DNA of 64,000 nt from assembly GCF_016613475.2 (NCBI RefSeq), contig NZ_CP071517.1:1426001-1490000 (forward strand), written 5' to 3'. A program made the position numbers and the translations under genes. The notes beneath the pieces were generated by a model. The model saw nothing but the letters and a program-made list of their open reading frames with translations, was not told the origin of the DNA and ran no database searches. The stretch's first letter is position 1. Every line of letters begins with the position of its first letter. Shown one piece after another: positions 26,396 to 34,315 of the stretch. The DNA comes from Lysobacter arenosi. Its GTDB lineage: Bacteria > Pseudomonadota > Gammaproteobacteria > Xanthomonadales > Xanthomonadaceae.

Positions 26396-27178
26396 ATGAC
26401 CCATCCCCTGCTGAACGTGCGCGAAGGGGCCGTCGCCCGCCTGCGCCTGAACCGACCGGACCTGCACAACGCCTTCGACGCGATGGTGATCGCCGCGCTG
26501 ACCGGCGCACTGGAAGCGGTGGCCGCCGACGACAGCGTACGGGTGGTCGTGCTGGAGGGTGAAGGCGCCTCTTTCTCGGCCGGCGCCGACCTCAACTGGA
26601 TGCGCGGCATGGCCGCCGCCAGCGAGGCAGCCAACCGCGAGGATTCGCTCGCCCTCGCCCGCCTGATGCGCACCCTGGACGAACTGCCCAAGCCGACCAT
26701 CGCCCGCGTGCACGGTGCCGCCTTCGGCGGCGGCGTCGGCCTGGTGGCCTGCTGCGATATCGCCATCGCCGCGCCCGAGGCGAAGTTCGGCCTGACCGAG
26801 AGCAAGCTCGGGCTGCTGCCGGCGGTGATCTCGCCCTACGTGATCGAGGCGATCGGGCCGCGCCAGGCACGGCGCTGGTTCGCCACCGCCGAGATCTTCA
26901 CTGCGGACACCGCGCTGGAGATCGGCCTGGTCCACCAGGTGGTCCCGGGCAATGAGCTGGACCAGGCGGTGCAGCGCCAGATCGACCTGCTGCTGAAGGC
27001 CGGCCCCGTGGCCTCGGCGACCGCCAAGGCCCTGGTCCGCCGGGTCACCGGCGAACGCGACCGCGATCGCCTCGATGCCGACAATGCCGCGCTCATCGCC
27101 GGTCTGCGAGTATCGGCCGAAGGCCAGGAAGGCCTGGGCGCCTTCCTGGAAAAGCGCAAGCCGCACTGGGCGCAGTAG
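26396..27178 (+). CDS. liuC: 3-methylglutaconyl-CoA hydratase (enoyl-CoA hydratase family)
   Basis: 260 aa from the ATG at 26396, the normal crotonase length; the frame is open further upstream but crosses the feoA promoter. It hydrates 3-methylglutaconyl-CoA to HMG-CoA. Visible features are the CoA-binding and oxyanion-hole segments GASFSAGADLNWM (~residue 63) and GAAFGGGVGLVACCDIAIA (~residue 108), with the catalytic Glu region LTESKLGLLPAVISPYV (~residue 133). SAGADLNWM is typical of LiuC/AUH-like enzymes. It is the first gene of liuC-liuD-liuE and lies divergent from feoA. A TATGAT -10-like hexamer (26363-26368) lies 28 bp upstream. The assignment rests on motif and context together. Confidence 0.9.
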   Translation: MTHPLLNVREGAVARLRLNRPDLHNAFDAMVIAALTGALEAVAADDSVRVVVLEGEGASFSAGADLNWMRGMAAASEAANREDSLALARLMRTLDELPKPTIARVHGAAFGGGVGLVACCDIAIAAPEAKFGLTESKLGLLPAVISPYVIEAIGPRQARRWFATAEIFTADTALEIGLVHQVVPGNELDQAVQRQIDLLLKAGPVASATAKALVRRVTGERDRDRLDADNAALIAGLRVSAEGQEGLGAFLEKRKPHWAQ

Positions 27179-27272
27179 GCAGCCGCACCGGGAAACCATT
27201 CGAAGGGCGGGGTCACTGCCCCTGCCCTGACGCCTCTCCGAAAGAGCGGGCTTTTTGAAGGAGTGCTTGAAG

Positions 27273-29309
27273 TTGTTCGACAAGATCCTGATTGCCAATC
27301 GAGGCGAGATCGCCTGCCGCGTGATCCGCACCTGCCGTCGTCTCGGCATCGCCACGGTCGCGGTGTACTCGCAGGCCGATGCCGATGCGCAGCATGTGCG
27401 CCTGGCCGATGAGGCGTGGCCGATTGGCGGACCGCGCCCGGCCGAAAGCTACCTGCGTGGCGATGCGATCCTCGAAGTCGCGCTGAAGTCCGGCGCACAG
27501 GCGATCCATCCCGGCTACGGTTTCCTCAGCGAGAACGCCGACTTCGCCGATGCGGTCGAAGCGGCCGGCGTCGTCTTCATCGGGCCCAAGGCGGCCTCGA
27601 TGCGCAAGATGGGCAGCAAGGCCGGTGCCAAGGAACTGATGCAGGCCGCCGGCGTGCCGGTCGTCCCCGGCTACACCGGCGAGGACCAGTCGCCCGACGT
27701 GCTCCAGCGCGAAGCCGACGCGATCGGTTATCCGCTGATGATCAAGGCCGCACACGGCGGCGGCGGCAAGGGCATGCGCATCGTCCGCGACAGCGGCGAG
27801 TTCGCCGCCAACCTGGAAAGCTGCCAGCGCGAGGCGCGCAATGCCTTCGGTCGCGATCGCGTGCTGCTGGAGCGTTACGTCGAGCGCCCGCGCCACATCG
27901 AGATCCAGGTGTTCGGCGACAGCCACGGCCACACCCTCCATCTGAACGAGCGCGAATGCTCGGCACAGCGCCGCTACCAGAAGGTGCTCGAGGAATCGCC
28001 CTCGCCGTTCCTCTCGGCGCAGTTGCGCGATGCGATGGGTTCTGCCGCGGTGCTTGCCGCGCGCGCGATCGACTACGTCAACGCCGGCACGGTCGAGTTC
28101 ATCGTTGGGCAGGACGGTGGCTTCTACTTCATGGAGATCAACACCCGCCTGCAGGTCGAACATCCGGTCACCGAATTCGTCACCGGCCTGGACCTGGTCG
28201 AATGGCAACTGCGCGTCGCCGCCGGCGAAGCGCTGCCGCTGGCGCAGGGCCAGATCGCACAACAAGGCCACGCCATCGAAGTCCGGCTGTACGCCGAAGA
28301 TCCCGATGCCGGCTTCCTGCCCGGTTCCGGGCGGCTGGAGCGGCTGCGTTTGCCGGCAGCCGACCAGCACGTGCGCATCGATTCGGGTGTGATCGAGGGC
28401 GACACCGTCACGATCTTCTACGACCCGATGATCGCCAAGCTCATCGTCCATGACGCAGACCGTCCGCGCGCCCTCGCCCGCCTGCGTGCGGCGCTGGCGC
28501 AGTGCGACATCGCCGGGCCGAAGGCCAACATCGAGTTCCTCGAGCGCCTGGTCCGCCACCCGGCGGTCGTCGAAGGTCGCATCGACACCGGTTATCTCGA
28601 CCGCCACCTGGACGAATTCATCCAGGCCGGCGACACCGCCAGCGACGACACCGCGCAGGACCTGCTGTTGGCCGCCGCCACGGCCCAGCTGCTGGTGCAG
28701 GAGCGCCAGTCCCTGGAGCGCGCCGGCGCTTCGACCGACCCGTCTTCGCCGTGGGCGATCGCCGATGGCTGGCGCCTGGGCCACGGCAGCCGCCGCAGCC
28801 TGGCCTTCCTGCAGGGCGAACGGCGCCTGGAGCTGCACGCGCAGGGCAGCAACGGCAACTACCGCATCGAGCACGCGGACCGGATCCACAGCGTCGAAGG
28901 CGCCCGCAACGAGGCCGGCGACGGCCTCAGCCTGCGCATTGACGGACGCGGCCGCCGCTTTACGTTGGCTATGGATGCAGGCCCCGGAAACAGCGCGGGC
29001 GACGGGCGGATCGTCGTGCATGACGGCGGGCGTCGACTCCGTCTTCAGGCGGTGCCGATGTATCGTCCGGAGCGAAGCAGCGCGGTCGGCACCGGCAACC
29101 GGTTGCTGGCGCCGATGCCCGGACGGGTGGTGCTGGTCAAGGCCGCGCCGGGCGACGAGGTCGAGGCAGGACAGGAGCTGATGGTGATCGAAGCGATGAA
29201 GATGGAGTTGAGCCTCAAGTCGCCGCGCGCGGGCACGGTCGCCGAAGTGCGCGCGGCCGCCGGCGACTTCGTCGAGGCCGACACCGTGCTGGTGGCGTTG
29301 GCGTCATGA
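27273..29309 (+). CDS. liuD: 3-methylcrotonyl-CoA carboxylase, biotin-carboxylase/biotin carrier (alpha) subunit
   Basis: 678 aa from a TTG at 27273. No ATG or GTG fits; the strong AAGGAG at 27258-27263 is ideally spaced for this TTG and gives the family start MFDKILIANRGEIACRV. Two TTG codons just upstream (27255, 27267) are less well placed. Domains are a biotin carboxylase N-lobe, ATP-grasp (GGGGKGMR; NERECSAQRRYQK), a biotin-carboxylase C-domain, a BT linker, and a biotinyl domain with the biotinylated Lys643 in EAMKME. It carboxylates biotin with ATP and bicarbonate for LiuB. It is 94 bp after liuC and overlaps liuE by four bases. Acetyl- or propionyl-CoA carboxylase is less likely given the neighbours. 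Confidence 0.93.
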   Translation: MFDKILIANRGEIACRVIRTCRRLGIATVAVYSQADADAQHVRLADEAWPIGGPRPAESYLRGDAILEVALKSGAQAIHPGYGFLSENADFADAVEAAGVVFIGPKAASMRKMGSKAGAKELMQAAGVPVVPGYTGEDQSPDVLQREADAIGYPLMIKAAHGGGGKGMRIVRDSGEFAANLESCQREARNAFGRDRVLLERYVERPRHIEIQVFGDSHGHTLHLNERECSAQRRYQKVLEESPSPFLSAQLRDAMGSAAVLAARAIDYVNAGTVEFIVGQDGGFYFMEINTRLQVEHPVTEFVTGLDLVEWQLRVAAGEALPLAQGQIAQQGHAIEVRLYAEDPDAGFLPGSGRLERLRLPAADQHVRIDSGVIEGDTVTIFYDPMIAKLIVHDADRPRALARLRAALAQCDIAGPKANIEFLERLVRHPAVVEGRIDTGYLDRHLDEFIQAGDTASDDTAQDLLLAAATAQLLVQERQSLERAGASTDPSSPWAIADGWRLGHGSRRSLAFLQGERRLELHAQGSNGNYRIEHADRIHSVEGARNEAGDGLSLRIDGRGRRFTLAMDAGPGNSAGDGRIVVHDGGRRLRLQAVPMYRPERSSAVGTGNRLLAPMPGRVVLVKAAPGDEVEAGQELMVIEAMKMELSLKSPRAGTVAEVRAAAGDFVEADTVLVALAS

Positions 29310-30199
29310 AGCGCTCGGTCCGCATCGTCGAAGTAGGCCCGCGCGACGGCCTGCAGAACGAGAAAACCAACGTCGCCACCGCCGACAAGATCGAACTGAT
29401 CGATCGCCTCTCGGCGACTGGCCTGCGCAGCATCGAGGCCACCAGCTTCGTCAGTCCCAAGTGGGTGCCGCAGCTGGCCGATGCCGCCGAAGTGCTGGCC
29501 GGCATCCATCGCCGGCCCGGCGTTCGCTACCCGGTGCTGGTGCCCAACGAACAGGGCTATGCACGCGCACGCAGCGCCGGCGTCGACGAGATCGCGGTGT
29601 TCACCGCCGCGTCCGAGGAATTCAACCGCCGCAACATCAATGCCAGCATCGACGAATCGCTGCAGCGCTTCGTCCCGGTGATGGAGCGCGCACGCGCCGA
29701 CGGCGTGGCGGTGCGCGGCTATGTCTCCACCGTGCTCGGTTGCCCGTACCAGGGCGAAGTGCCGCTGGCCGACGTGGTCCGCGTTGCGCGTGCGCTGCAC
29801 GACATGGGCTGCTACGAAGTCTCGCTCGGCGACACGATTGGCATTGGCACGCCCGGCAAGGCACGCGCGATGTTGCTGGCGGTGGCGCAGGAAGTGCCGA
29901 TCGGCGCGCTCGCCGTGCATTTCCACGACACCTATGGCCAGGCGCTGGCCAACATCCTCGCCTGCCTGGAAGAAGGCGTCGCGGTGGTCGATTCCGCCGT
30001 CTCCGGCACCGGTGGCTGCCCGTACGCCAAGGGCGCCAGCGGCAACGTCGCCAGCGAGGACGTCGTCTACATGCTGCACGGGCTTGGCATCGAGACCGGC
30101 ATCGACCTGCCCGCGCTGGCGGAAACCGGCCGCTGGCTCGCCGCCCTGCTGGGACGCGAAACCGGCAGCCGGGTCGGCAAGGCGCTCGCGGCCTCATGA
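29306..30199 (+). CDS. liuE: Hydroxymethylglutaryl-CoA lyase
   Basis: 297 aa, a TIM-barrel lyase that splits HMG-CoA into acetoacetate and acetyl-CoA, the last committed step of leucine breakdown. Motifs present are VGPRDGLQNE (catalytic Arg, metal-binding Asp), SLGDTIGIGTPG, the metal ligands in HFHDTYG, and the signature SAVSGTGGCPYAKGASGN with the active-site Cys. It starts inside the liuD stop (ATGA overlap), and its own stop overlaps the start of the c-di-GMP gene in the same way, so three consecutive genes are translationally coupled. Confidence 0.94.
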   Translation: MKRSVRIVEVGPRDGLQNEKTNVATADKIELIDRLSATGLRSIEATSFVSPKWVPQLADAAEVLAGIHRRPGVRYPVLVPNEQGYARARSAGVDEIAVFTAASEEFNRRNINASIDESLQRFVPVMERARADGVAVRGYVSTVLGCPYQGEVPLADVVRVARALHDMGCYEVSLGDTIGIGTPGKARAMLLAVAQEVPIGALAVHFHDTYGQALANILACLEEGVAVVDSAVSGTGGCPYAKGASGNVASEDVVYMLHGLGIETGIDLPALAETGRWLAALLGRETGSRVGKALAAS

Positions 30200-32790
30200 C
30201 GTCGAAGGCGCCAGCGGCAGGCCCTTCGACATCGGCCGGACCGGCCGATGGGGCCGATGCGGCGGCCACGCTGGCAGCCATCGACCACGCGCTCGCGCGC
30301 GACGGCGAACTTTCCGAAGACACCCGCGCGCTCCTGCAACAGGCGCGCCAGGCATTGCACGACTCCTGCGCCGAAGCCGATGCCGAACGCCAGCGCTATC
30401 GCGACCTGTTCGACGCCCTGCCCGACCCGGTCAGCATCATTGCCTACGACGGCACCGTGCTCGACCTCAATCGTTCCGGACTGGAATCGTATCGGCGCCC
30501 GCGCGAGGAGCTGATCGGCCAGCCGATCGAGACCATCAACCCCGAACTGCCGCAGGACCACATGGTTCCGGTGCTGGAGACGCTCAACCGTGGCGGAAGC
30601 TACATGGTCGAGGTCACCAACATGCGCAGCGACGGCACGCGCTTTCCGGTCGAGGTCCACACCGGGCCGCTGCTGTACGACGGCCGCAAGGCGATGGTCG
30701 CGGTCGCGCGCGATCTGAGCAGCCGGCTCACCGGGCAATTGCGCTATCGCGAACTGATGGAAGCGATGGACCGCGGCATCCTGATCCAGGATGCCGACCT
30801 GCAGATCGTCTACACCAACGTGGCGGCGATGAAGATCCTGGGCGTCGGCGAAGACGAGTCGGTCAACGACGCGCTGCGCGAGGACAACTGGATGGTCGTC
30901 GACGATCGCGGCCGGCAGCTGTCTCCCGACATGTACCCTTCGCATCGCGCCCTGAAGACCGGACGCATCTGCGAGAGCACGGTCCTGGGGCTGTACCACC
31001 GTGCGAGGCAGCAGCTGATGTGGCTGTCGGTGACGGCGGTGCCGCAGTTCCCGCCCGATGGCGACAAGCCACACCAGGTGCTGTCGCTGTTCTCCGACAT
31101 CACCACGCTCAAGCGCGACAGCACGCTGTTCGATCGCGCCCAGGCGATGGCGCACATCGGCGGCTGGGAATGGGAGGTCGGACCGGACCGGCTGTACCTG
31201 ACCGACGAGGCGCAACGCATCCTCGGCCATCGGCCGGCGCCTACGACCATCGAAGGCATGCTGGCCTGCCTGCGCACGCAGGATCGTGAACGCCTGCGCG
31301 CGGCGCTGGGCCAGGCGATCTCATTCGGGCGCAAGCTCGAACTCGAAGTCCAGGGCCATCGCGCCGACGGCCGCGGCTTCTGGCTGCGCGTGATCGGCGA
31401 GGCCGACGCGGCAGATCCGCTCAACTCGCGTTTGACCGGCACGCTGCAGGACATCACCGAGCGCAAGCACGACGAGGAAACGCTGCGCGTGCAGGCGCGC
31501 AGCGATCCGCTGACCGGCCTGCTCAACCGCGATGCGGTGCTGGCCGAGCTGGAGAGCCGCCTCGACGATCCGCTTCGCGACACCCTCGCCGTGCTCTATG
31601 TCGACCTGGATCGCTTCAAGGTCGTCAACGATGTGCTCGGCCATGCCGCCGGCGATCGACTGCTCGCCTCGGCCGGCCGCCGCATCCAGCGCGCGATTGG
31701 CAGCGAAGGCCTGATCGCGCGATTCGGCGGCGACGAATTCCTGATCATCTGCGACACCGGCAGTGATCCGTCGCGGCCGGAACGCCTGGCCGATGCGATC
31801 CTGGAGATCTTCGGCGACAGCTTCCGCCTCGACGGCGAGGAGTTCAGCATCACCGCCAGCATCGGCATTGCGCAGGCACCGCTCGACGGCGTGCGCTCGC
31901 AGCAGCTGATCCAGAGCGCCGACGTGGCGATGTACGACAGCAAGCGTCGTGGCCGCAACGGCTGGCAGGCATTCACGCCGGAACTGGCCGAGCAGCAGCT
32001 GCATCGATTGCAGCTGGAGACGCACCTGCGCCGCGCGGTCAACAACGAAGAGTTCCATCTGGTCTACCAGCCGCAGGTCGACCTCACCACCGGTGCGATG
32101 GTCGCGGCGGAAGCCCTGATCCGCTGGCGCAACCACTCGCTGGGCGAGATCCGTCCGGACAAGTTCATCGATCACGCCGAAACCACCGGCGACATCGTCG
32201 GCATCGGCGACTGGGTGCTGCAGGAAGCCTGCCGGCAACTGCGCGAATGGCAGGAAGGCGGGCTGGCCGTGCCGCGCGTGGCGGTGAACGTGTCGTACCG
32301 GCAGTTCCTCGGTGAAGACCTGGCCAGCAGCGTCAGCTCGGCCTTGGCCGAGTACGGCCTGCCCGGCAACGCGCTGGAACTGGAGTTCACCGAGCGCGTG
32401 CTGATCGAGGACGCGCCCGACACGCTGCGCACCTTCGCCGCGCTTCGCGAGATGGGCGTGATGCTGACGATCGACGATTTCGGCGAGGGCTACAGCGCGC
32501 TCAACTACCTGCGCCGGCTGCCCATCCATGGCCTCAAGCTGAGCCAGCTGTTCGTCCAGGGCGTGCCGGGCAACCAGTCCGACGTGGCGGTCTGCCAGGC
32601 CGTCGCCGGCATCGCCCGCAGCCTCGGCCTGACCCTGGTCGCCGAAGGCGTTGAGACCGAGGAACACCGTGAGTTCCTGCTGCAACTGGGGGTCAGCATC
32701 GGCCAGGGCTTCCTGTTCGCGCCGGGGCTGATGCCCGACGAGCTCAGGCTGGTCTACCGGACGGCGGCGATGGGCGGGCCGGTCCGGTAA
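30196..32790 (+). CDS. PAS-GGDEF-EAL cyclic-di-GMP turnover protein
   Basis: 864 aa from the ATG at 30196, overlapping liuE by four bases. A charged helix (~20-68) leads into three PAS-like sensors (~68-178, 185-310, 318-425; each followed by a typical LSDITTLK or LQDITERKHDEE connector). A GGDEF domain follows (motif 511-515, intact), then an EAL domain (EAL at 639-641, NVSYRQF, DDFGEGYSALNYL, AEGVETEEH, QGFLFAPG). The RxxD product-inhibition site before GGDEF is absent. In the EAL domain, the usual Lys-Ile-Asp reads LKLSQ, a change next to the catalytic Lys. There are no membrane segments, so it is a cytoplasmic sensor enzyme. It may act as cyclase, phosphodiesterase or both. Coupling to leucine catabolism is unusual. 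Confidence 0.92.
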   Translation: MTSKAPAAGPSTSAGPADGADAAATLAAIDHALARDGELSEDTRALLQQARQALHDSCAEADAERQRYRDLFDALPDPVSIIAYDGTVLDLNRSGLESYRRPREELIGQPIETINPELPQDHMVPVLETLNRGGSYMVEVTNMRSDGTRFPVEVHTGPLLYDGRKAMVAVARDLSSRLTGQLRYRELMEAMDRGILIQDADLQIVYTNVAAMKILGVGEDESVNDALREDNWMVVDDRGRQLSPDMYPSHRALKTGRICESTVLGLYHRARQQLMWLSVTAVPQFPPDGDKPHQVLSLFSDITTLKRDSTLFDRAQAMAHIGGWEWEVGPDRLYLTDEAQRILGHRPAPTTIEGMLACLRTQDRERLRAALGQAISFGRKLELEVQGHRADGRGFWLRVIGEADAADPLNSRLTGTLQDITERKHDEETLRVQARSDPLTGLLNRDAVLAELESRLDDPLRDTLAVLYVDLDRFKVVNDVLGHAAGDRLLASAGRRIQRAIGSEGLIARFGGDEFLIICDTGSDPSRPERLADAILEIFGDSFRLDGEEFSITASIGIAQAPLDGVRSQQLIQSADVAMYDSKRRGRNGWQAFTPELAEQQLHRLQLETHLRRAVNNEEFHLVYQPQVDLTTGAMVAAEALIRWRNHSLGEIRPDKFIDHAETTGDIVGIGDWVLQEACRQLREWQEGGLAVPRVAVNVSYRQFLGEDLASSVSSALAEYGLPGNALELEFTERVLIEDAPDTLRTFAALREMGVMLTIDDFGEGYSALNYLRRLPIHGLKLSQLFVQGVPGNQSDVAVCQAVAGIARSLGLTLVAEGVETEEHREFLLQLGVSIGQGFLFAPGLMPDELRLVYRTAAMGGPVR

Positions 32791-32823
32791 AATCCCCGGT
32801 TTCCGCGTCCCTGGACCAGCCCA

Positions 32824-33594
32824 ATGCAACTCGATACTGTCCGCGCCATCGTCACCGGCGGCGTCTCCGGCCTTGGCCTCGCCGTCGCCCAGCACCTGGT
32901 CGCCAACGGCGCCAAGGTCGCCCTGTTCGATGTCAACGACGACAAGGGCGCCGCTGCCGTGTCCGCGCTCGGCGCCGACAAGGCCCGCTACTTCAAGACC
33001 GACGTCACCAGCGAGACCGACGTCGCCGCCAATGTCGCCGCTGCCAGCGACTTCCTCGGCGGTCTCAATGCCACCATCAACTGCGCCGGCATCCTCGGCG
33101 CCGGTCGCGTCCTGGGCAAGGAAGGCGCGATGCCGCTGGCGCAGTTCCAGGGCACGGTGATGGTCAACCTGGTCGGCAGTTTCAACGTCGCCAAGGCCGC
33201 CGCCGCGCTGATGCAGCACAACGAGGCCGGCGTCGACGGCGAGCGTGGCGTGATCGTCAACACCGCGTCGGTCGCCGCCTACGAAGGCCAGATCGGCCAG
33301 GCCGCGTACTCGGCATCGAAGGGCGGCGTGGTCGGCATGACCCTGCCGATGGCGCGCGAACTGTCGCGCTTCGGCATCCGCGTCATGACGGTGGCGCCGG
33401 GCATCTTCTGGACGCCGATGGTCGACGGCATGCCCGACTCGGTGCAGCAGTCGCTGGCCGCGTCGATTCCGTTCCCGTCGCGCCTGGGCAAGCCGGAGGA
33501 GTTCGCCGACCTGGTCGCCTACATCCTGCGCAACACCTACCTCAACGGCGAGACCATCCGTCTCGACGGCGCAACGCGCCTGGCGCCGAAGTAA
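32824..33594 (+). CDS. Short-chain 3-hydroxyacyl-CoA dehydrogenase (HSD17B10/type 2-like)
   Basis: 256 aa classical SDR. The NAD-binding TGGVSGLG (residues ~12-19), NCAGI, the catalytic Ser in NTASVAAYEG and YSASKGG (Tyr-x-x-x-Lys) are all present. The insertion between the NAG strand and the Ser, and the VAPGIFWTPM segment, match type-2 hydroxyacyl-CoA dehydrogenases, which oxidise 3-hydroxy-2-methylbutyryl-CoA in isoleucine degradation and other 3-hydroxyacyl-CoAs. It lies 33 bp after the GGDEF-EAL gene on the same strand and probably shares its transcript, widening the cluster from leucine to isoleucine. The exact substrate is inferred. Confidence 0.85.
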   Translation: MQLDTVRAIVTGGVSGLGLAVAQHLVANGAKVALFDVNDDKGAAAVSALGADKARYFKTDVTSETDVAANVAAASDFLGGLNATINCAGILGAGRVLGKEGAMPLAQFQGTVMVNLVGSFNVAKAAAALMQHNEAGVDGERGVIVNTASVAAYEGQIGQAAYSASKGGVVGMTLPMARELSRFGIRVMTVAPGIFWTPMVDGMPDSVQQSLAASIPFPSRLGKPEEFADLVAYILRNTYLNGETIRLDGATRLAPK

Positions 33595-33612
33595 TCCAAT
33601 CAAAGGTCACGC

Positions 33613-34179
33613 ATGAAAGCCTACGACGTAAAGAAGGGTAACGTTGTCGAGTACAACAACGCGGTCTACCAGATCCGCGACATCGAGCGCAGCTCGCCGC
33701 AGGGCCGCGGCGGCAACGTAAAGTTCCGCTTCACCATGTACAGCGTCCCGGGCGGCACCAAGCTCGACGTCAGCATGGGTGGCGACGATGAGGTGAAGGA
33801 AGTCGAGCTCAGCCGCCGCCAGGCGACGTTCTCGTACAAGGACGGCGAGGCGTTCGTGTTCCTCGACGATGAGGACTACACCCCGTACACACTCGACGCC
33901 GATGCCGTCGGCGACCTCGCCGGCTACATCGTCGCCGACCTGAGCGGCTGCTACGTGCAGATCATCGACGACGCGCCGGTGGCACTGCAGCTGCCGCAGA
34001 GCGTGGCGATCGAAGTGGTCGAGACGCCGCCGGAACTCAAGGGCGGCACCGCGACCAAGCGTCCGAAGCCGGCCAAGCTGTCGACCGGTATCGAGATCAT
34101 GGTTCCAGAGTACATCGGCAACGGCGAGCGCGTGCTGGTCAACACCACCACGGGCGAGTTTGCCGGTCGCGCGGACTGA
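33613..34179 (+). CDS. efpL: Elongation factor P-like protein (EfpL/YeiP)
   Basis: 188 aa, three beta-barrel domains as in EF-P. The N-terminal KOW-like domain carries an extended tip loop, [17 protein letters not shown], with Arg rather than the modified Lys/Arg of canonical EF-P, which is characteristic of the YeiP/EfpL branch. The C-terminal S1-like domain ends with [24 protein letters not shown]. It relieves ribosome stalling at proline-rich and some other motifs, and this window does encode proteins with long Pro runs. It is only 18 bp after the SDR gene, with AAAGGTCAC before the ATG, so it may lie at the end of the same transcript. Confidence 0.92.
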   Translation: MKAYDVKKGNVVEYNNAVYQIRDIERSSPQGRGGNVKFRFTMYSVPGGTKLDVSMGGDDEVKEVELSRRQATFSYKDGEAFVFLDDEDYTPYTLDADAVGDLAGYIVADLSGCYVQIIDDAPVALQLPQSVAIEVVETPPELKGGTATKRPKPAKLSTGIEIMVPEYIGNGERVLVNTTTGEFAGRAD

Positions 34180-34195
34180 CGCTCACTATTCCGTC

Positions 34196-34289
34196 GTCCC
34201 GGCGAAAGCCGGGACCCATTTGGCGTTTGCCCTGCCCTGCAGGCGCCGCGGCATAGTCCAAGCAGATGGATCCCGGCTTTTGCCGGGAT
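34196..34289. repeat. Pair of REP hairpins in inverted orientation
   Basis: Copy 3 (34196-34215, stem GTCCCGGC/GCCGGGAC around GAAA) and copy 4 (34270-34289, stem ATCCCGGC/GCCGGGAT around TTTT) point in opposite directions across ~54 bp, between convergent efpL and the DUF4105 gene. This is a BIME-like arrangement. The pair can fold into one large structure and probably blocks read-through from both sides. Confidence 0.85.
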
Positions 34290-34315
34290 GACGGTGACGG
34301 CAACGGTGACGTTGG

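Noticed and set aside
31321..33603. A 760-codon minus-strand frame opposite the GGDEF-EAL and SDR genes
   Set aside because: Spans two clear genes on the other strand, and the translation has no domain or signal.
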